Positions 35,190 through 46,729 of a DNA stretch of 64,000 bases are shown here, in pieces. The DNA is taken from assembly GCF_014851395.1 (NCBI RefSeq), contig NW_024040040.1, positions 15,737,403 to 15,801,402 on the forward strand, in the 5' to 3' direction. The first letter of the stretch is position 1, and the number at the start of each line of letters is the position of its first letter. Source of the DNA: Micropterus salmoides (lineage: Eukaryota; Chordata; Actinopteri; Centrarchiformes; Centrarchidae). The position numbers and the translations under genes were made by a program. The notes under the pieces were generated by a model that did no database searches, was not told the DNA's origin, and saw only the letters and a list, made by a program, of their open reading frames with translations.

Positions 35190-36065
35190 ATCCAACGAAG
35201 GTTAAAATCAAGGGCAACTGGACTTGGTTGAAGATACTGGAAGACGTTTTGTCCCTCATCCAAAGGACTTCTTCAGTTTGTGTAGTGGTTTAAAATGAAT
35301 TTTCAAGGATTTCAAGGATTTTCAACAAACATAACATCCCTGTGTTTTTTAAACCCAAGAACACACTAAGACAGATTCTGGTACACCCCAAAGACCGCAC
35401 ACCCAAACACAAGAAAAGCAATCCAGTGTATGCGGTCCAATGCAGTGAGGAATGCACAGACCTGTATATTGGGGAGACTAAACAACCACTACACAAACGC
35501 ATGGCTCAACACAGAAGGGCCAACTCCTCAGGTCAAGACTCTGCAGTCTACTTACATCTGAAGGACAGAGGACACTCGTTTGAGGACCACCAGGTGCACA
35601 TTTTAGACAGAGAAGATGGATGGTTTGAAAGAGGTGTCAAGGAAGCCATCTACACCAGGGTCGAGAAGCCGTCATTGAACAGGGGAGGGGGTCTACGCCA
35701 CCACTTATCCCCCACTTACAATGCTGTCCTTTCATCACTTCCCAGGAAACTCAACAAACGTAACCTATTAGCCTCAGGTGAAGATACCAACGATGGTCAT
35801 TCAGTCTTGGCCACAGGTAGTCTTAACGACTGTAACGACTGTCGTCACAGCAACAAGGAACACTAACGAAGCAGCAGTATCGATGACCCGGGATAACGAC
35901 CCCACTGAGGTTAAATAGCTGAGTTTCCCTGCCAGTCAGTCAGAACTGAAGAAGTCCTTTGGATGAGGGACGAAACGTCTTCCAGTATCTTCAACCAAGT
36001 CCAGTTGCCCTTGATCTTAACCTTCGTTGGATAACTATGACTTGGATGACTGAGAATCTTCATAG
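35190..36065 (+). mobile_element. Penelope-like element fragment nested in the L1
   Basis: A 13-base duplication ACATGAGGAGACT flanks the insert (35177-35189 and 36066-36078), and the L1 frame resumes across it. Inside are 89-base inverted repeats (35190-35278 and 35944-36032, starting ATCCAACGAAGG and ending CCTTCGTTGGAT) around a GIY-YIG endonuclease frame. No reverse transcriptase is present, so the copy is 5'-truncated. Confidence 0.85.
35342..35866 (+). CDS. GIY-YIG endonuclease domain of Penelope-like element
   Basis: 174 residues, truncated at its start; the upstream codons (FNKHNIPV) continue the family similarity but the frame shifts near 35310. The signature VYAVQC with DLYIGETKQPLHKR gives the GIY-YIG motif and the downstream Arg. 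KEAIYTRVEKPSLNRG carries the conserved Glu and Asn region. In Penelope-like elements this domain nicks target DNA for reverse transcription and follows the RT, which is absent here. Probably not expressed as a functional protein. Confidence 0.75.
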   Translation: MFFKPKNTLRQILVHPKDRTPKHKKSNPVYAVQCSEECTDLYIGETKQPLHKRMAQHRRANSSGQDSAVYLHLKDRGHSFEDHQVHILDREDGWFERGVKEAIYTRVEKPSLNRGGGLRHHLSPTYNAVLSSLPRKLNKRNLLASGEDTNDGHSVLATGSLNDCNDCRHSNKEH

Positions 36066-37290
36066 ACATGAGGAGACTCTTTTATGTGATGTCCTGAGTC
36101 TCTACTCTTCAGCATCCAGCGGTAGCAGTATCGTTGGATGCTGAAAAGGCCTTTGACAGAACATTTTTATTTCAGGTATTGTCTAAATTTGGTTTTGGAC
36201 CTACATGTATACAATGGATTAAGGCATTATATCATGAGCCAACTGCTTGTGTTAAAACAAATGCTATAATATCTCATCCTTTCCAACTTTTCAGATCCAC
36301 ACGGCAGGGCTGCCCAGTCTCACCAGCCATTTTTATTTTAGCATTAGAACCACTGTCTTGTGCCATTAGAGCTAACCCAAATATAACTGGTATTGATCTG
36401 AATGGTTATGCAGATGATATGAACTTGATGATGAAACTCAGAGAAGCATTTGGCCAACTTTCTGGGTATAAAATTAACTGCAGTAAAAGTGAGGCTATTC
36501 CTTTAAATCAGCATACTTTTGCAGCCTACCTTGGCTCAGCATCCTTTATTTGGAAACCTCAAGGTATGAAGTACCTTGGCGTAAATATCAGACGCCCAAT
36601 TACCAAGATATTTGACTTGAATGCCCTAGTATTTTAAAAAGAATTTAAGAAGATATAGGGAGATGGACGGTCTTACCTTTGTCATTTTGGGACAGAGCAG
36701 AGGTGATAAAGATGAACTTTTTACCCAGGCTCTCCTTCCTTATATCAGCTATACCATTAAAGTTTCCTCAGCAGTGGTTCAAAAAAATTGGGAAATTATT
36801 TACAAGTTTCTTATGGCGGGATAAGAGACCCAGAATTAACCATAAAAAATTGGCCATGCCAAGAAATAAGGGTGGTCTAGGAGTTCCTAATTTTTATTCT
36901 TATTATTTATGTTTTATTTGCTGAGTTGAAAAATCATTTTGGCCTGAATCACTCATTTTTACAATATGCACAATTAATTAAAAATATACACTTCAGGAAA
37001 AGTCAGGAATGTACATATTCCATATTGTCCTGTTGTATGCATATTGGGAAAGAGAGTGGAAAATGTTAATGCAGTAATTACACAACGTATTATTACACTA
37101 GCCTTCTTATCTGTAAAGAAGATAATTCTCATGAATTGGAAAATTCGTAAACCGGACTGTTTTAACAAATACAACTAGCTGAAAAATTTCCTGGACTTAT
37201 TATCAATGGAGAATGCAGCCTCAAAACTCAAGGATTATGATAATGAGCTAGGTGCTCCGTGGATTTTCATGAGATTATATGAACAATAGC

Positions 37291-40200
37291 AGAACGGTAA
37301 TTTAATTTTGGCCTGCCTTCATTCATAAAATGTTTCTCATACCAGAGTTAACTAGATAAACAGTATACAAATGGTGGTTGGACTTCTGAGTTAGTCTCGT
37401 AATATTATACCTTTTTACTCGACACGTCAGAGAACACACATATGTGCGAGAGATTCTGAATATGCAAATAAATTTGAACATTAGCAGAAATAATGCTGAA
37501 ATACAGTAGTTAATTTGTCATTAATGTGCAACGGTGCCACATACACATTTAAAGAGGTTACTTCCACAAACACAGACACAAAGGAGGAGGAAAGACTTAA
37601 TCATGTGTGTTGACTCAGCAGGGATTTTATTAACTGAGAAAAGTTGATCACACTGTCAAGGCCGGCCCTGGCTCTGAGCTTGGGTGTGAGTTCAAACGGA
37701 GTTCAAAAGTACCTTAGATCAGGAATAGATAATGATATCACCTGCCAGAGGCAAGAAACAAACTTTGTTTGTAAGTTGCAGACAGCTCATGACAGATTTT
37801 TAGCCCGATTTGCTGCTCGGCGAGCTTGGCGACCATCAGGCTGTGATCGGAGGTAAATCAGGGGTTGATCTGCGGTCGCCAGTCGTGTGAAATACTCAAC
37901 GACACATCAAAATGGCTCCCCGACACATTTCTGACACATCATTGACGTCTGGCAGATATCTAGCATGCCAAATATCTGGCGGAGTCGGCCGACTCGACAT
38001 CCACATCCAGCCAATGAGAGCAGGCAGCTACTTTTTCCACTGCAAAACACTTTTTACTCCTCTCCAGCTCTCTCTGTAGCACAGACAATCCCTGCTACCC
38101 GCGTGTGCTAATCCATTCTTTCACACAGATTTTTTGTCTTTATAATTTGTATCTTTATAATAACAAACAACAGCTGTTTTGTGTGTAGGTTCACGTCATT
38201 TCCCGTTTCACATTTCACGTGTGTTTTCTTGACAAAACGTGGTTTAGAGACCAGCATTGGGTGACAGAGCCGCTGTCAGCTCGTGTAGTGTGTGACCCCC
38301 TGTCACTGATTAGTCACGTAGTGTGAACGCCACAATGACTTCAAGACTCCTGTCACAAGACGGCAAGCTGTGTAGTGTGAACGGCACGGCCGTCAGCCGA
38401 CGCTGAAAGTGTAGTCTGCACAAGCCTTAACTGGTAGTGTTTTGTGACTTTTTTCTCAACATGTCAGGGAACACAGAAAACCTGCTGAAACATAGGAGCT
38501 ATTAACGTCCAGGAGTTTCTAATGGAATTTAAATTAATTAATTTATCATTGACGTGAAAAGGTGACAAATGCACATTTAAAGAGGTCTTTTCCCCAAACA
38601 AAAGACACAAATAAGAAGGAAAGACTAAATCATGTCTGCATGTGTGCTGAATCAGCAGGTTTATGAATGCGGATGAACGCCGGGACGCACATACTGTGCA
38701 GCACATGCTTTATTGTGAGCATGTGCAAAAGCGTCCTATAATCAATTTGTTTAACAAAGGAGAAAGAAATGTCCGCAGTTAGTTGGAATCAATCTTACAA
38801 CCTTCCAAACGGGAACCCCGTACAGTACCAAGTGCGCTAAAAATAATGTTCACACGAGCAACCCACCAAACTTTGGCATCGGCCATTGCTGGAATTATTT
38901 GCCAACCCCTGCCCTAAAGCATACCCCACTCATCTATTTTCCTCTAAATGGGACAATCATTTACATAATGAACATCATGCTGTATTGAAGAAAATTTGGA
39001 GCTGTAGCATTTGAGAAAATAAACTTAACATTAGGAAAGTGTTTACTGAGGTAATAAATCAGGTGAGCAGGGTCTTTTTGTCACGTTTAATCTGACTTAT
39101 TTTTGCGACCAGTGGAGTCGCTCCCTGCTGGCCATTAGAAAGAATGGAGGCTTAGGGCACTTCCGTTGAGGCTTCACTTTTCAGAACCTGAGGTTATTGC
39201 TTGGTATGTATGGATAAGAATCATGAAAAGACAGATCAAGCAGTGGCAAGAGAAACTCAATTGAACCCTCTCTTCCAGACACAAACAGACTCAGGAGAAT
39301 CCAACTTAAACAAAAAAATGGAAGTTGTTTTGCAGCTGACTGGCAGACTGCCACTGTCTACAGCTTGTGCACAGAGATAAGTTTGAAGTGGCCTTGGTAC
39401 CAAAATAGTACATAGTTTCTAGTCTGATAGATCATAAACTGGGGCTTTGTTGTTGGCACATGTAATGTAACTAAACCACAAGCTGCTAGCAATGCTTTTA
39501 GCGTTACCTTCTGGTTTAACATTACAGGTGTCAGCTGTCAGGTAGCACAGGTACTTCCCAGCTGTAGTTTGCAAGGTAATTTTTGCAAATGATCTAACTA
39601 CCAGCCAATGTGTCTCTATATTTAAAAATAATCATTGCCATATCTTATCATGTAGTAACACACCTATAACCTTACTACTTTGAGTTTTTTAATCTTTATG
39701 ATTCATACGTGATTCATTTAGGAGTAAATGTAATGTTGAAGATGAAAATTATATTCACTGAGCAGTTCATTTTTGTATTATCAATCAATTTAAGTAGTTT
39801 TATTTCAAACCTACATTTTTCCCCCATTGTTGATTGATTACTTACTAATTGTCACATACACTGAAATAACCTTTTTCCACAGACCAGTTAGGTTCTTTCC
39901 TGGATGCTTAAAGAGGAATTATCAAAAAAAAAAACTCCCCTCCACACTGTTTGGTAAACAAGATTTCATAAGAGATTTTCACAAGATTTCATACTGATAT
40001 GGGATTAGTTATCTCACTGCACAACAAACCTACGGAGTCATGATGGGCATGATGGGTCACGCTTCACAACATCTTGGGTTCAAATCTGGTCTGAATCACT
40101 TGATAGCATGTGATCCCACCTTTTCCTGCTGTGCTTTTTTGTGATATATCAAATGAATAACACAGGAAAGACTCTCTCTCTCAAACCAAGCATGTACAGT

Positions 40201-41400
40201 CACTGCACATTTCCTAAAGATTCATTATTACAAATCATAAACATTCCTTGTGTGAGGATATGACAAGAGAGCGTAAGAATGGGCACTGTCACGTTTGAGT
40301 TAAGTTATGAGGATTACTGGACAATGACATCATACAACTAAAGGGAATACATTTGTGTAATTTCAATTTTAATGAAGTGAAACCAAGAACTGAATTCACA
40401 TAACTGTCATACTGACCAGGCTGAAAAGTAGCTAATAGCCAGAAACATTAAGGTTAGAATGGAGGCACAGTTGTTTCCTGTTTAGGTTTCATCACAAACT
40501 AAAATACGCTGCCAAAACCTTGTTTTTTTTACATGCTGAACATTAGCAGTCATTGTCCGGAGACTACTCTCAAACCAGTGTTGTTTGTCTGAGGACAGGG
40601 AAAGTGGCTGATTGGCAGTGGCGATGGTAAAAGACCCATCATGTTACAAGTGACTCATTACTGCTGAGAAGCCTCATCTCGTTTCACAAAAGAACATTCT
40701 CATAGGGGAGGACTTCCCAGCACAACCAGCTCTAGTTGGCTGGAGCGACATGTGTCAGATATCACATGTGTGTTTTTACAATTACCACCGTGACAATTTT
40801 ATCATTCTCTGTAGGGGAAATGAAGTAAAACCTCGAAACACCAGAAGCCACCAGAGCACGGCATGGGGGATTTCTTTTCACTGCTTGAGATTACTGGAGT
40901 TGAAATACAGTAAGTCGCCATTTACTGTATTTTCAGTAGTATTATTAGTGGTGATAATATTAAACAGCTAGAAAAAAAGCAGTGTGAGTTTCAAATGTGG
41001 TTGAAATTAGTCTAGGCTGACTTTTCCTTCTCTGCACTTTTGCCTGTTCTAAAGCAACATAAAAAGTTGTTATCTCCTTAATTCAAACCACTGTTATCTC
41101 CTGTAGTCTCACTGATTGATTTCAATAATAAATTAGTCCTGTTATCGAATCAATATTTAGTAAGAATATATTTTACCTTGATAGTCCAGCATCATAAATA
41201 CTGTCTGTATTGATATTTGCTCTGTTGATTCATTTTAATTAGAAGTTGACACATTTCCTTTAAAGCATTAATTCATTCCCAAATTCCCAGATTTACATTT
41301 GTTATCGTCAGCCTCATACGTCAAACACTCCAACCTCCACCCACATCAACATCCCCCACACCTCCCTCCCTCTCTCGCTCTTGGACGGACTGCACGCTAT
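37291..41400. other. Gene-free stretch with a local direct duplication
   Basis: About 37413-37640 and 38457-38670 are diverged direct copies (AGAGGT near 37552 and 38580, AAGACTTAATCATGT and AAGACTAAATCATGT). They are separated by GC-richer sequence with GTGTAGTGTGAACG phrases. From 38700 to 41400 I recognise no gene. Confidence 0.4.
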
Positions 41401-41401
41401 C

Positions 41402-41452
41402 AGTTTCATTTAAGGCAGTTAAGAGGCACTGCTAACAGATAAAACTGAAAGC
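41402..41452 (+). promoter_or_regulatory. Interferon-response-like elements before CD200-like gene
   Basis: AGTTTCATTT (41402-41411) and AAAACTGAAAGC (41441-41452) lie 25-75 bases before the start codon. Both resemble halves of the IRF/ISRE consensus (GAAANNGAAA or its complement). Function is inferred from sequence likeness only. Confidence 0.3.
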
Positions 41453-41477
41453 ATTCACTGTACAGCAGTGGAGGAAG

Positions 41478-44435
41478 ATGTTGTTCATCATGATAATTAC
41501 CGGTTTGTTATTCAAAGGTAAGTGACACTCACAGGAGAGGAGAACTCCCTCTGATTTCAGTCAAGTAATTTTGAATTTATTACTGACTTTAATTGCTCTT
41601 GTATAGTTTGTTTTAATTCTATTCTTATTTTTGTTATATACTGTCCATAGCTCTAATCATTTGTTTTATTGTTTTCTATTTATCTGTACTATGCTCTATT
41701 TCTAGAGCCCCTCTGGGGATCAGTAAAAAGACTGATGTTATCTTATCCTGTTGCCTATATTCAATATATTTGTAATTTATATGCTACATTATTATATAAT
41801 ATTCTTTAAGTTTCAACTTAATCCATAATCACACATCATTTATTAGTTGATTTATATTTTGCATTAATAATCTGAAGCTGCAAAGTAACCAGTAACTCAT
41901 GTTGTCAAATAAATGTATTGGAGTAAAAAGTGCAATATTGGATTCCAAAATGTAATGAAGTAAAAGTATAAAGTAGCATAAACTGGAAATACTCAAGTAA
42001 AGTACTCCAAAGATGTAATTAAGTACAGTACTTACATCGGTACTCGGTTACATCCCGCCACTGTTCAATGGGCTTGGAAGGATATGTAGATTGTTTTATT
42101 GAAGCTAATCAATCTGAATTATTTGTCTATAATTTACTTCAGCTTTTGTGTGTTATTTTCAGCCTCAAAGTCACAGATCACCGGTCATGGAAATACAACA
42201 GCTGCCTACGGCGGGGATGTGCAATACAGCTGCGCACTAGCTGATCCGACAGGTGTGAAAGCAACTTTTTTTTTTTTTGAGTTTGATAGTGAAGATGCTC
42301 ATTATACTGTTGTCCCTCTGGAGTTAACTGTCACAGCTATTTTTATTGTTGAAATTTCTCAGTAATAATTGTCATTCAGAACATTTGCTGGAAATGATCC
42401 AACACTGTGGCGTCACTGTTTCCCCACAGGTGTGCTCCAGGTCACGTGGCAGAGGCTTTTCAAGGAGGAGTCTATTGAGAATTTGGCAACATACAGTAAG
42501 CGGTTCGGACAGCAAGTAAATGAGCCCTACCGGGAGAAAGTGATCTTCACAGAAGCGTCTCTCAGCTCAACATCCATCACTCTGAGAAACGTCACATGGG
42601 AAGACGAAAGCTGTTATATCTGCTCATTCAATGTGTATCCCGGCGGGTCCAAAAGGAAGCAGACTTGCCTCACAGTGCAAGGTAAACTGCAGCAACATCA
42701 TACATATGAATGGACAGAAATAAAGTAATCACATTCAAGTGATCAAATACTCGTTATATAGCTCACAGAATGGCTGCAGCTCTCCAAATGACATGTTTTC
42801 GCTCTCTATAAAGGAATATCTGAGGTGGAAACAGGTGTGCAAGCTCCCACTGGTGGAATCGAGAATGAAAACATTGTGAAGGTTGTGTTTAGCTGCAGTG
42901 CCACAGGTAAACCAGCTCCAACCATCCACTGGTCACACTCAGCTGGCGCCATTCCCTTAGACCAACCACAGACTACTACAATAACAAACAGTGACCACAA
43001 ATATACCAGCAGCAGCAACATCACTCTGGAAGTACCTCAAGGCTGGAATGGGTCTGTGGTTTGTAAGCTGAACAATGGACTGACGGGACAAAGGCTGGAG
43101 AGGATCCCCTTTTCTTTGCATCCTAAGGAGGACCCCAATGGTATGCATATAAATCATTTTGTATTGGCGTGCTTGTTATTTTACAGCCACTAATGTGTGT
43201 AATAATGCTGCTGTAGCAAGGCATGACAGTAAGAGAGCCGCCCAGGGAATACTAATATTATTCTAGTGTACTGGAAGACTGGTTTCAAGAAAATCCCCAA
43301 CGGTGAGCATTTGTTACCCATGACAGGAAGTTATTCATAAACAGTGAAATCATGGACACAGGTGAGAGCCATACTGTGTCATTTACAACAAGGAAGTGAG
43401 ATGCCTAGAAAGTCCAAATACCAAAGAAAGACAATTCCCTGTAGCCAGTGAGCTTGTATACTAATTGTACTCATTGACTGGAAGGGATATCAAACACCCA
43501 CCACACCCTTTCTATGAAGTGATATCAAGATTAAAGCAAGTTTATAAAAACAACATTTGATTTTAGTTTGCACACTAATGCTGACTACTGTCAGAGCTTA
43601 AATACATTAAACGTAATTTCCTTTTAATTTCACTTTATAGTCCACCGAACACCAATTGAATGGACACTGAAGAGACATCATCATTATGCATGCCTAATTG
43701 TTTGTGTCCCAATCAATGTCTCATCCATGTCCCATTGTTCACTGAACCAGGAACTCAAGAAAGTCCCTGAAATCCAGTTCATGTAAAAAACAAGGAACCA
43801 ATAGAGACACAGTAAAGTATACATTTAAGTACGTTATAGTAGAGAGGTCACCTGGGAAAGGCAGTGAATGCACCTTGTGAATGAAAATCTGTTCTCTGCA
43901 ACCAGCAGGTTGACTTACTGCAAACAGATAGTCTTCTTAAGTCAGCTGGGCGGTGACTCATTCAATTACCTTTCAGTTTCACTTCTGAGTTAGCGTTCAA
44001 GAAAAACCCAAAGTCATGGTAAGATGAGTTGTGTTGATAAACACAAGCTCTCTGGGGAGGTCATCTGACAGATTGGGGAAGTGTCATGGTTTTAAAGTAA
44101 GAATGCTACCGTAAAATGTTTCTACTTCTCCATTTAGGGAAATGTAATTTACCTCATTCCTGTACAGACTGACCCTGTGTTGTGTTTCTCTAGGTAAGGT
44201 ACTGTCCTCATCTGGGATTGCACTTGTAACTACTGCGGTAGTTTTTGTTTCCTGCATCCTTGTTGGTGCTGCAATTCGGAAAAAAAGGTGAGACCTTTTA
44301 AAAGGTGTAAGATATTTGCTAACAGTAAATATACAGTGGTATAATTCTGTGTGATGTTCTGCCCACTATCTAATCAATCTGCTTTTCTCTCTTCTTGGCA
44401 GGTTAAAGGACAGCAGAAGAGATGAAAATGTTTAA
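41478..44435 (+). CDS. cd200-like: CD200-like (OX-2) membrane glycoprotein
   Basis: Six exons: 41478-41517, 42163-42252, 42430-42681, 42814-43140, 44194-44287 and 44402-44435. They join in frame to 278 residues. A signal peptide (MLFIMIITGLLFK) leads to a V-type Ig domain with Cys in VQYSCAL and CYICSF, strand-C VLQVTWQRL and TYSKRFGQ, typical of CD200. A C2-type Ig domain follows with VVFSCSATGKPAP, IHWSHS and SVVCKL. The transmembrane helix is IALVTTAVVFVSCILVGAAI. The tail is short and basic (RKKRLKDSRRDENV) with no tyrosine, as expected of a ligand. CD200 binds inhibitory CD200R-type receptors on myeloid cells. The V domain is split by a 177-base intron (42253-42429), examined under findings. 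Intron 1 carries a hAT-derived repeat at about 41920-42065. Confidence 0.88.
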
Positions 44436-46729
44436 TGAGCATAAGTAATGTTTGTCCGTAGTGTCACTGTGGCTGTTGAAGCATGCAAGCATTATACAAA
44501 TCTGCATTTAAACTTTCAAGATGTAACAGTGAATTAAGCTAATAGCTGCTATCCAAGATATTTTTTTTGTGTGTTTTGAAACTGTCCAGTCGACATTTCT
44601 TTTACTCAGCACTTTGTCAATGGAGCTTCAAGCTAAACGCCTGTCCAGGCTTTGTAGAATGTAAAACTGCAGGAACTATGACCACTGATTCATAGGAGTA
44701 GCCCATTACACGAGCTTCTTAACTGTGAAGTGAAATGAGTAAAAGGTTTACAGAGAGTCTACATTTGAGCATAATTAACCACATGTAGAACTTTAGAGTT
44801 AATTTAAGACGTGTTGGTTTTGGCGATAGAAAGGAAAATGTCCAGTGCGAGGCAGTAAACGTCAGACTGGGGATATAGCGCCACCTAGTGGTCGTTGTGG
44901 GAAAATAAAGATTTTCATTTATTCATTTAGCTGAAGCTTTTATCCAAAGCGACTTACAGTTGCTATACAACTGTTGCTATATATGTCAGAGGTCGCACGC
45001 CTCTGGAGCAGCTAGGGGTTAAGTGTCTTGCTCAGGGACACAATGGTGGATTGAACCCAGTTTTCTCACACCAAAGGCATGTGTCTTATCCATTACACCA
45101 TCACCACCCAGATAAAGTAAAGAAATGTGGTTTAAATATGGAGATAGAATCAGAATCATAAACACTGTGACACACAGATAATCACAAGTAGGCTCCCTCA
45201 CACAAAGGAATATAATAGAAAATTTTATCTGTTAAATTTTTTGCACAGGAAATAGAAATTGTTCACTTGATTAAGTGATCTATGAAGTTGACATGTGGCA
45301 ATAAGGTAATAATTTCAGCCTACAACAAAATGAGGAAAACTAGCCATCTATATAGTTTATATGATATATAATATATTGCATAATAGATATAATGTATCAT
45401 TTTCTGCATACTATTTTCTGGAGGTAATTTTGCACTTTATTGTTCAATGTTTTTCTGCACTTTAAATGTTATTTATTGCTCATTGGACATCTCCCCTGAC
45501 AGATTTACTGAATTGTAACTGTGGTGTAGTGTCTAAGGGAGATGGTAGTATTTTTTTCATTCCTGTCAAACTATTATTAACCTGTGTGTTATGTTCATGG
45601 ACATTCTCCACTATTTCTAATAATCTGGGGTTTTTTTTGTTAATGCCTTTCTAATAATTTATTCTCTGACCTTTTCAGTGTATTTATTTTTCTTCAGATA
45701 ATTAAAATATGATGTAATGTTATAAGTGATTTCACTTGTCTGTGTTTTTGTGGACCTGCAGCAGTGAAGACGCCTGCAGCAGGGTGGGTAGTAACTTGTC
45801 ACAAGTAGCCTAATGCAAATTTGCAAAATAAATAGGCTAGCCTAAATAAAATAAAATAGTATAAGTCATTGACACCTTTCACGTTCCTTTTTAAAACTGT
45901 AGCTTTTACTCTTTACTCAGTATTTCTTTGGGCCAGTAATCTCCTTTTAATTTTCTCTACATTTTCCATTTATACCTTCATAACTTAATCAGTCTGTAAT
46001 CTGCATTTGGCTTCATTACCGGCTTGTCATCTTTAACAAGCCGGTAAGTAGCCGTTTAACTGCGTGTTAGAAGCGTTATATTTTTTTTTTCTTCGGCAGA
46101 GCAATTGTAGACTGTAACATCTAAGTCTGATGATCACTGGAATGATTCTGATATATTAACAGTAGTCTATCCTGTTGTTGAAAAGACCATTGCTTACCTT
46201 TGTCTCTTTACATTGGTTATTATTTGTTTTATTCAATTCAATTCAGTTTTATTTATATAGCGCCAAATCACAACAATAGTTAGGCCTATCTCTGAGCTGT
46301 GGCGGTTTTGGGGGGGGGGGGCCTGTAACACAGACCTTGGATATGGTGAACATGAGACTGACAGCAATAGGGCAATGAGGGCAATAGCAAAACACAGTCA
46401 AAACCCGTAGAGTCCAAAGCACCAGTTTATGGTAAGATTGATGATGATATGGCTTATTTATTTATTGTATTCAAGGACTCAGCTGAGTTGATTTCTGTAC
46501 TTTAGGAGAGTTAAAGAGGTGTTTCTAGTTTTTGTATTTTAAAGGCTCATTTAGTTGTGTACTAATATATAAAGGCCTCTAAAGACCCAGAAGCCCTGAC
46601 AAATGCTTTGACTGGAGAGTGGGCTGACCAAGGACAAACTCCCGGGCCATTTGCTCACCCTTGTCTGTGACCATCCTTGAACTTAAAAATCTGTTACATG
46701 TCCATAAACAATTTAAAAGTATCTTTTGT
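44436..46729. other. 3' flank of CD200-like gene with repeats
   Basis: A minus-strand copy of the tRNA-derived SINE lies at about 44925-45112 (ATCCAAAGCGACTTACAG, GGTGGATTGAACCCAG). A repeat of the TTTTATTTATATAGCGCCAA type is at about 46232-46300. No exon seen. Confidence 0.5.

Larger units (their letters stand above)
33600..37290 (+). mobile_element. L1-like non-LTR retrotransposon, defective
   Basis: The apurinic-type endonuclease is visible as IVNIYAPNS, LMGGNFNLV (Asp of GGDFN changed to Asn) and SDHAPLSVTF. The reverse transcriptase follows with LSNGKTPGDDGYSIEFYKKF, LIPKPGKD, DAEKAFDR, RQGCPVSPAIFILALEPL and GYADDM (about 36404-36421). C-terminal similarity (NWKIRKPDCFNKY) reaches about 37290. 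Frame breaks occur near 33940, 34240, 34630, 35050 and 36640, and a Penelope-like insertion splits it at 35190-36065. Confidence 0.85.

Noticed and set aside
35190..36032. Inverted repeats first considered as a cut-and-paste transposon
   Set aside because: The GIY-YIG frame and the 13-base target duplication fit a Penelope-like retroelement better than a DNA transposon.
42099..42365. Open frame reading through the exon 2 donor of the CD200-like gene
   Set aside because: It continues into intronic sequence with a poly-T run (FFFFEF) and drops the V-domain strands that resume cleanly at 42430.
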